DNA of 64,000 bases from Parahalioglobus pacificus (GTDB taxonomy: Bacteria; Pseudomonadota; Gammaproteobacteria; Pseudomonadales; Halieaceae): the NCBI RefSeq assembly GCF_014652275.1, contig NZ_BMYM01000001.1, forward strand, positions 434,001 through 498,000. Reading direction: 5' to 3'. Of the stretch, positions 58,465 through 64,000 are shown one piece after another. Below the pieces are notes generated by a model. It was not told the origin of the DNA. It was given only the letters and a program-made list of their open reading frames with translations, and made no database searches. How positions within the stretch are numbered: position 1 is the first letter of the stretch; every line of letters begins with the position of its first letter. Both the position numbers and the translations under genes were made by a program.

Positions 58465-59259
58465 TTAGCCCAGTAATGGTTTGGTGACCTGTAGCACCGA
58501 CTTAAAGCACTTCGGGTTCCCGCACACGATATTGCCGGAATCCATGTAGTTGTCGCTGCCGTTGATATCGGCAACCAGGCCGCCGGCTTCCTTGACCAGC
58601 AGGGCGCCTGCCGCCATATCCCAGGGTGCAAGACCAATTTCCCAGAACGCATCCAGGCGTCCCGCGGCGACGTAGGCAAGATCCAGTGAGGCCGCACCGG
58701 CGCGACGAATGCCGGCGCATTGTCCTGCCAGCGTTTCGATGCTCTTGCTGTAAGCAGCCAGGCGATCGTCGCAGTGGTCCTTAAAGGGGATGCCAGTGCC
58801 CAATAGAGCGCCGTCCAGGCTGGTGAGTTTACTGACGCGAATGCGTCGGCCATTGAGCTGGGCGCCACGGCCGCGCGAGGCGGTGAATTCTTCCCGACGA
58901 ACCGGGTCCAACACCAGGGCATGTTCTACCTTGCCCTTGTGCAGGCAAGCCATTGAAATAGCGTAGTGCGGGATGCCACGTACAAAATTGGTGGTCCCGT
59001 CCAGGGGATCGATGACCCAGCGATACTCGGCGTTCTCGTCACCGATCAGCCCGCCTTCTTCGCCCTGTATAGCGTGATCCGGGTAAGCCTTCTGCAGGTG
59101 ATAAATCAGCTCCTGCTCCGCGTTAACATCCACGTCGGTGACGAAGTCATTGGCACCCTTGTTCTTGATCTCGATCTTGTCGAGCTCATCGGATGCGCGC
59201 ACGATGTTCTCGCCGACTTTTCGGGCAGCGCGCAAGGCGATATTGACCATGGGTTCCAT
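58465..59259 (-). CDS. suhB: Inositol-1-monophosphatase family protein SuhB
   Basis: SuhB is an Mg2+-dependent phosphatase that in E. coli also joins the Nus antitermination complex on rRNA operons. The 264-residue protein has the family motifs GEEGG, WVIDPLDGTTNFVRGIP and APWDMAAGALLVKEAGG. The start MEPMVNIALRAARKVGE at 59259 is taken; upstream in-frame sequence lies beyond the promoter. It is divergent from trmJ, as is standard. Confidence 0.96.
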   Translation of the reverse strand: MEPMVNIALRAARKVGENIVRASDELDKIEIKNKGANDFVTDVDVNAEQELIYHLQKAYPDHAIQGEEGGLIGDENAEYRWVIDPLDGTTNFVRGIPHYAISMACLHKGKVEHALVLDPVRREEFTASRGRGAQLNGRRIRVSKLTSLDGALLGTGIPFKDHCDDRLAAYSKSIETLAGQCAGIRRAGAASLDLAYVAAGRLDAFWEIGLAPWDMAAGALLVKEAGGLVADINGSDNYMDSGNIVCGNPKCFKSVLQVTKPLLG

Positions 59260-59289
59260 TGTTGCAATCCGGGTGCGTTGGGGCGCGCG

Positions 59290-59318
59290 ATTATAGCAGC
59301 AAGCGCCATGCCCCTGAA
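59290..59318 (-). promoter_or_regulatory. Sigma-70 promoter for suhB
   Basis: The minus strand has TTCAGG, 17 bp, then a perfect TATAAT. The start would be about 24 bases before the suhB ATG. A plausible opposite -10 (TACACT, 59331-59336) for trmJ lies alongside. Confidence 0.6.
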
Positions 59319-59375
59319 CAGTGAATCTGCTACACTTCGCGCCCCTCAAAACCCATGATTTTCGAGTCTCAGACC

Positions 59376-60125
59376 ATGAATCCCGACAACATTCGCATCG
59401 TATTGGTGAATACCGACCACCCCGGCAATATTGGGGCAACGGCGCGCGCAATGAAGAACATGGGACTGAAGCGCCTTTATCTCGTCGAGCCTCAGCAATA
59501 CCCGGCGCCGGAGGCTGTGTGGCGCTCTGCCTCGGCCGCCGATGTGCTCGAATCGGCGGTTGTGGTGGACACGCTGGATGAAGCTATCGGCGACTGCCAG
59601 TTTATCGTCGGCACTAGCGCACGCGAACGCCGAATCCCCTGGCCCCTGCTTGATCCTCGTCGCTGCGCCGGGCAGGTGGCGGCAAATTCAGCAGAGCAGC
59701 AGGTGGCCATTTTGTTTGGTCGCGAGGACAGCGGGTTAACCAATGAAGAGTTGCAGGCCTGCAATCTGCACCTGCATGTGCCCACGTCCCCGGATTACGC
59801 CTCGCTCAATCTGGCGATGGCTGTGCAGATCGTCTGTTACGAACTGCGCATGCTGCAGGTGTCGCAGGAATTGCCAGCCGAGGCAGACCATCAGTGGGAT
59901 GCCCCCTTCAGCACGCGGGAGAATATGGAACGCTTCTACGTGCATCTGGAGGAAACGTTGACCGACATTGAGTTCCTGAATCCGGCGGCTCCCCGGCAGT
60001 TGATGCCCCGGCTGCGCCGCCTGTACGGGCGCGTGCGACTGGATGAGATGGAGCTGAATATTCTCCGTGGCATCCTCAAGGAAACTCAAAAATGGGCGCG
60101 CCAGGCCAAGGGCAGTAGCCGATAG
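59376..60125 (+). CDS. trmJ: tRNA (cytidine/uridine-2'-O-)-methyltransferase TrmJ
   Basis: TrmJ methylates the ribose of nucleotide 32 in several tRNAs. The 249-residue SPOUT enzyme begins MNPDNIRIVLVNTDHPGNIGATARAMKNMG and has FGREDSGLTNEEL and the knot segment VPTSPDYASLNLAMAVQIVCYEL. The C-terminal extension (about 165-249) is typical of TrmJ. An ATG at 59355 is possible but seven extra residues are not conserved. It is followed by a desulfurase gene where cysE/iscR would often stand. Confidence 0.95.
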   Translation: MNPDNIRIVLVNTDHPGNIGATARAMKNMGLKRLYLVEPQQYPAPEAVWRSASAADVLESAVVVDTLDEAIGDCQFIVGTSARERRIPWPLLDPRRCAGQVAANSAEQQVAILFGREDSGLTNEELQACNLHLHVPTSPDYASLNLAMAVQIVCYELRMLQVSQELPAEADHQWDAPFSTRENMERFYVHLEETLTDIEFLNPAAPRQLMPRLRRLYGRVRLDEMELNILRGILKETQKWARQAKGSSR

Positions 60126-60191
60126 TCCCTGCGCTTGGGCCGACTTCGTCATTCCTGCATACTGGTAGCCATCAGCCGATGAGGTACGTGT

Positions 60192-61382
60192 GTGAAAACC
60201 CCCATCTATCTCGATTATCTCGCTTCTACACCCGTTGACCCACGCGTCGCGGCAAAAATGGCTGAGTGCCTGACTCTTGAGGGTAATTTCGGCAACCCCG
60301 CATCGCGGTCACACATCTACGGTTGGCGCGCAGAAGAGGCGGTAGAGATGGCCCGTCGTCACGTTGCCGATTTGGTGCATGCCGATCCGCGCGAGATCGT
60401 TTGGACCTCCGGTGCCACCGAGTCAGATAATCTTGCGATCAAGGGTGTTGCAGAGGCGCACGCAGAATCGGGTCGGCACATTATTACTTCCGGCATCGAG
60501 CACAAGGCCGTGCTGGACAGTTGTGCGCACCTGGAAACCCTGGGCTTCGAAGTGACTTATCTGTCGCCCAACAGCGAGGGGATCATTAGCCCCGAATCGG
60601 TAAAAGCGGCGCTGCGGGACGGCACCATCCTGATCACCATCATGCACGCCAATAATGAAATTGGCAGCATCAACGATATTGCAGCCATCGGTGCAATCGC
60701 GCGTGAGGCAGGTGTGCTGTTCCACGTGGATGCTGCGCAGTCGGCGGGCAAGATAGACATCGATCTTTCAAGCTTACCGGTGGACCTTATGTCATTCTCT
60801 GCGCACAAGTTTTATGGCCCCAAGGGTATGGGCGCACTGTATGTGCGGCGCCGGCCAAGGGTGCGTGTTACTGCACAGATACACGGCGGCGGGCATGAAC
60901 GCGGTATGCGATCTGGCACCCTGGCAACCCACCAGATTGTGGGTATGGGTGAGGCCGCACGATTGGCGCAGGAAGAGATGCAGGAAGAGGCTGTGCGTGT
61001 TGGCGCACTGCGTGACCGTTTCTGGTCAACGGTAAGCCCCTTGGGGGCGGTGCAGATTAACGGCTCGATGCAGCACCACCTGCCGGGTGCCCTGAACCTG
61101 GGCGTCGATTTTGTCGACGGTGAGGTGCTGCTAATGGCGCTCAAGGGGCTGGCGATATCTACCGGATCGGCGTGCACATCCGCCAGTCTTGAGCCTTCCT
61201 ACGTGCTGCGCGCACTGGGGGTGCCGGATGCGCTAGCGCACAGTTCCCTGCGTTTCAGCTTTGGGCGATTCACGACTGAAGCGCAGGTCGACGAGGCTGC
61301 AGCAGCTCTGGTTGAGACCGTGTCGCGCCTGCGCAACGACTCCCCCGCATGGGAGCAATACCAGGCGGAAAAAGCCGGCTGA
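60192..61382 (+). CDS. iscS: IscS-type cysteine desulfurase
   Basis: A PLP enzyme that transfers sulfur from cysteine to acceptors for Fe-S cluster, tRNA thiolation and cofactor synthesis. The 396-residue protein begins [16 protein letters not shown] and has Lys206 in [20 protein letters not shown]. The flexible active-site loop with Cys328 in [22 protein letters not shown] marks group I (IscS/NifS), not SufS. It starts at a GTG after GAGG. iscR, iscU, iscA, hscBA and fdx, expected on either side, are absent: trmJ lies upstream and ndk immediately downstream. Confidence 0.93.
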   Translation: MKTPIYLDYLASTPVDPRVAAKMAECLTLEGNFGNPASRSHIYGWRAEEAVEMARRHVADLVHADPREIVWTSGATESDNLAIKGVAEAHAESGRHIITSGIEHKAVLDSCAHLETLGFEVTYLSPNSEGIISPESVKAALRDGTILITIMHANNEIGSINDIAAIGAIAREAGVLFHVDAAQSAGKIDIDLSSLPVDLMSFSAHKFYGPKGMGALYVRRRPRVRVTAQIHGGGHERGMRSGTLATHQIVGMGEAARLAQEEMQEEAVRVGALRDRFWSTVSPLGAVQINGSMQHHLPGALNLGVDFVDGEVLLMALKGLAISTGSACTSASLEPSYVLRALGVPDALAHSSLRFSFGRFTTEAQVDEAAAALVETVSRLRNDSPAWEQYQAEKAG

Positions 61383-61616
61383 ATCGGGCGTTAGCCCCCC
61401 AGGTAGCCCTCCCTGTCGGCATTCGGCCGGCAGCGCAGCCTAAGCGTTTGTTTTACATCGAAAAATAATCAAGCCAGGTAATGGATTATTGGGTGAAATT
61501 CAGCGCCTAAATCCGTATAATTGCGCGCGCTTCGAGCAGGTGGTTGGGTGACCGGCGGACAGCTGGCCCGAACCACCCCAATTTTCCCTATCACTGCTTC
61601 GACTGGAGACCCCGTA

Positions 61617-62042
61617 ATGGCTGTTGAGCGTACCCTTTCTATTGTTAAGCCCGATGCTGTTGGCAAGAACGTTATCGGTAAAATTTATGACCGCTTCGAG
61701 AGCAACGGCCTGCAGATCGTTGCCGCCAAGATGGTGCGCCTGAGCGAAGAGGTTGCCGGTGGTTTCTACGCTGAGCACAAGGAGCGTCCGTTCTTCCCCG
61801 CGCTGATCGAGTTCATGACCTCCGGTCCTGTCTGCGTTCAAGTATTGGAAGGCGAGGGCGCCATCGCTAAGAACCGCGAGCTCATGGGCGCAACCAACCC
61901 CCAGGAAGCCGATGCCGGCACAATTCGCGCTGATTTTGCCGAGTCTATCGATGCCAACGCAGTACACGGCTCAGACTCTCCGGCGTCAGCCGAGCGCGAG
62001 ATCGCTTACTTCTTTGCAGCCAGCGATATCTGCGAGCGCTAA
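61617..62042 (+). CDS. ndk: Nucleoside diphosphate kinase
   Basis: Ndk equilibrates nucleoside triphosphates by a phospho-His intermediate. The 141-residue protein begins [21 protein letters not shown] and has the catalytic His117 in [20 protein letters not shown]. The ATG at 61617 follows GGAG; an upstream reading frame of 32 codons is non-conserved. A perfect TATAAT lies at 61516-61521, with only a poor -35, so a promoter there is probable. Confidence 0.98.
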   Translation: MAVERTLSIVKPDAVGKNVIGKIYDRFESNGLQIVAAKMVRLSEEVAGGFYAEHKERPFFPALIEFMTSGPVCVQVLEGEGAIAKNRELMGATNPQEADAGTIRADFAESIDANAVHGSDSPASAEREIAYFFAASDICER

Positions 62043-62052
62043 GTTACTCGCT

Positions 62053-63192
62053 ATGTCATCGCTGATCGCCTCCACCGCTGAGCAGCCACGGGTCAACCTG
62101 TTGGGGATGACCCGTGCCCAGCTTGAGGCTTACTTCGAGACGCTGGGCGAGAAGAAGTTTCGCGCCCAGCAGTTGATGAAGTGGATCCATCACCAGGGGG
62201 TGACGGATTTTGATGCAATGACCAATCTCGGCAAAGCCCTGCGTGAGAAGCTCAAGGCGGTTGCCGAGGTGCGCCCCCCCGAAATTGTCAGTCAGCACGA
62301 TTCCAATGACGGCACCCGCAAATGGGCAATCCGCGTGGAAGGTGGCGGGCTGGTCGAGACAGTCCTCATACCGGACGGTAACCGGGCAACCCTGTGCGTG
62401 TCCTCGCAGGTGGGGTGCAGTCTCGACTGCAGTTTTTGTTCCACGGGCAAGCAGGGTTTCCAACGAGACCTGACGTCCGCAGAGATTATTGGGCAGGTGT
62501 GGCAGGCAATAAACTCCTACGATGCCTTCCAGTCCGGCAAGGGTCGCGTTGTGACCAATGTCGTGATGATGGGGATGGGTGAGCCACTGATGAACTTCGA
62601 TCCCGTGGTGTCAGCCATGGACTTGATGATGGAGGACCTAGCCTACGGTATCTCCAAGCGACGGGTAACCCTGAGCACGTCCGGCGTTGTACCGGCGCTA
62701 GATAAGCTAGCTGAGCTCAGCGAAGCCAGTTTGGCGGTGTCACTGCACGCGCCCAATGATGCGTTGCGCAATGAATTGGTGCCCATCAATCGCAAATACC
62801 CCATCGCCACACTGCTGGAGAGCTGTCGCAACTATATTGATGCGCAGAGCGACAAAAAGCGTGTAGTTACCGTTGAATACACCCTTATCGCCGGCGTTAA
62901 TGACCAGCGTGAACACGCGGTTGAGTTGGCTGAATTGCTGCGGGATTTTCCCTGCAAGATCAACCTGATTCCCTTCAACCCCTTCCCCCAGTCTGATTAC
63001 CAGCGCCCCAGCGGGAATGCTGTGTCCCGATTCTGGCAAGTGCTTGTCGATGCAGGATATATTGTCACCGTGCGTACCACGCGTGGAGACGATATCGATG
63101 CCGCCTGCGGCCAGTTGGTCGGGCAGGTGGTCGATCGCACTCGACGCAGTGAACGCTATCGCAATGCGGGTCAGACAACGGAGTCAGCGTGA
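62053..63192 (+). CDS. rlmN: Dual-specificity RNA methyltransferase RlmN
   Basis: A radical-SAM enzyme that makes m2A2503 in 23S rRNA and m2A37 in some tRNAs. The 379-residue protein has the cluster motif [11 protein letters not shown] (Cys122, Cys126, Cys129) and a C-terminal catalytic Cys in [12 protein letters not shown]-terminal [31 protein letters not shown] is standard. It begins 10 bases after ndk and its stop overlaps pilF. Confidence 0.98.
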   Translation: MSSLIASTAEQPRVNLLGMTRAQLEAYFETLGEKKFRAQQLMKWIHHQGVTDFDAMTNLGKALREKLKAVAEVRPPEIVSQHDSNDGTRKWAIRVEGGGLVETVLIPDGNRATLCVSSQVGCSLDCSFCSTGKQGFQRDLTSAEIIGQVWQAINSYDAFQSGKGRVVTNVVMMGMGEPLMNFDPVVSAMDLMMEDLAYGISKRRVTLSTSGVVPALDKLAELSEASLAVSLHAPNDALRNELVPINRKYPIATLLESCRNYIDAQSDKKRVVTVEYTLIAGVNDQREHAVELAELLRDFPCKINLIPFNPFPQSDYQRPSGNAVSRFWQVLVDAGYIVTVRTTRGDDIDAACGQLVGQVVDRTRRSERYRNAGQTTESA

Positions 63193-63971
63193 AGCAAACG
63201 ATAAGGGTGTTAGCCGCAGCAGCGGCGCTGGTGTTCGGCGCAGGATGCGTGACCACCACTACAGGTGGATTTACGGACAAAGCATCCCCGGAAGAGGCGC
63301 TGGAGCGCCGCGTTGAACTCGCCCGCCAGTACATCGGTGAGGGAAACTGGGAAAATGCCAAACGCAACCTGAAGTTGGCGACGGAAATCGATCCCAACAA
63401 TCCAGAAGTGTATGAAGCCTTCGCCCTGGTTTACCAGAGTACCGGTGAGTGGGAGCTGGCTGAGGAAAGCTTCCAGCGTGCTATTCGCCTGGATAAAAAC
63501 TTCTCCCGTGCGCGCAACAACTACGCCGCCTTCCTATTCAGCCAGCAGCGTTACGAAGAAGCTGAAAAGCAGTTGGAAGCGGTCACCGCAGATACGCTGT
63601 ACAACGCGCGTCCGCAAGCCTTCGTCAATCTTGGCCTGTGCCGACTGCAGCTATTTGATTCACAAGGCGCAGAAGAAGCCTTCATGCGGGCCCTGGCGAT
63701 GGACAGGCGAAACCCCATATCGCTGCTCGAAGTTGCGCAGTTGCGGTACGAGGCAGAGGATTACGATAATGCTGAGCGCTACTACGGTGTCTACCGCACC
63801 GTGGTTAGGCAGCAGTCTGCCCGCGCCCTCTGGTTTGGTATTCGATTGGCTGACGCCACGGATGACAAAGACGCAAGCAGCAGCTATGCCCTGGCGCTTG
63901 AAAATCTGTATCCGCAATCCGCAGAGTACAAGGCCTATCAGCGTGCCGAGTCAGGCGTAAACGGCGAATAG
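63189..63971 (+). CDS. pilF: Type IV pilus biogenesis lipoprotein PilF/PilW
   Basis: An outer-membrane pilotin-like lipoprotein that helps assemble the PilQ secretin. The 260-residue protein has a lipobox FGAGC (Cys20) and about six TPR repeats (residues about 33-250, starting [35 protein letters not shown]). It begins at a GTG overlapping the rlmN stop by four bases, which matches the standard rlmN-pilF order. The remaining 29 bases to the right edge show no identifiable gene start. Confidence 0.94.
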   Translation: MKQTIRVLAAAAALVFGAGCVTTTTGGFTDKASPEEALERRVELARQYIGEGNWENAKRNLKLATEIDPNNPEVYEAFALVYQSTGEWELAEESFQRAIRLDKNFSRARNNYAAFLFSQQRYEEAEKQLEAVTADTLYNARPQAFVNLGLCRLQLFDSQGAEEAFMRALAMDRRNPISLLEVAQLRYEAEDYDNAERYYGVYRTVVRQQSARALWFGIRLADATDDKDASSSYALALENLYPQSAEYKAYQRAESGVNGE

Positions 63972-64000
63972 ACGAGTGATGGCACTGGCTTGGTAGAGCT

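Overview
The window is a contiguous piece of a moderately GC-rich gammaproteobacterial chromosome. Conserved gene neighbourhoods support this: ffh-rpsP-rimM-trmD-rplS opposite ypjD-corB, xseA opposite guaB-guaA, tadA-mltF-purL, suhB opposite trmJ, and ndk-rlmN-pilF. The Na+/solute symporter with its DUF4212 partner, the SulP transporter and protein-level resemblance suggest a marine lineage near Cellvibrionales/Halieaceae. That placement is inference and no rRNA gene is present to test it.

Layout. 1-3.3 kb: a truncated FMN-binding glutamate-synthase-like gene, a putatively exported MDR oxidoreductase, an alpha/beta hydrolase, and tRNA-Leu(CAA) with two degenerate copies of its 3' end behind it. 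3.5-9.8 kb: small acidic protein, queA-tgt (queuosine), a standalone YqfO-like protein, a CoA-type NUDIX hydrolase, a gamma-carbonic-anhydrase-like protein, DUF1289, then corB and ypjD on the minus strand. 9.9-13.5 kb: the ffh/ribosomal protein/tRNA methyltransferase operon. 13.6-14.7 kb: an exported-protein gene broken by an in-frame TAG. 14.8-25.7 kb: xerD, dsbC, alaC-type aminotransferase, hom-thrC, recJ, prfB (with the programmed +1 frameshift), lysS and a lipoprotein. 25.7-29.9 kb: a sensor kinase, a DivK-like receiver and a receiver-nucleotide cyclase, all divergent from a CRP-family regulator. 30-34.6 kb: xseA, guaB, guaA.

Between guaA and tadA, neighbours in several gammaproteobacteria, lies about 13 kb of accessory DNA. 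It starts with a roughly 760-bp AT-rich segment bounded by two copies of the guaA 3' end, which looks like a minimal integrated island. A five-gene efflux module follows: FtsX-type permease, ATPase and HlyD adaptor on the minus strand, and an NtrC-type regulator with its kinase on the plus strand. The shared intergenic region carries a near-consensus sigma-54 promoter and two 18-bp dyads 21 bp apart, so the regulatory circuit can be read from the sequence. A Na+/solute symporter pair and a SulP transporter complete the block.

47.5-64 kb: tadA, mltF, purL, secD-secF (no yajC or tgt beside them), an acidic 27-residue-repeat exported protein preceded by 11-bp-phased Pho-box-like repeats, suhB, trmJ, an IscS-type desulfurase without the rest of the isc operon, ndk, rlmN and pilF. 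No rRNA, CRISPR array, IS element or transposase was seen.
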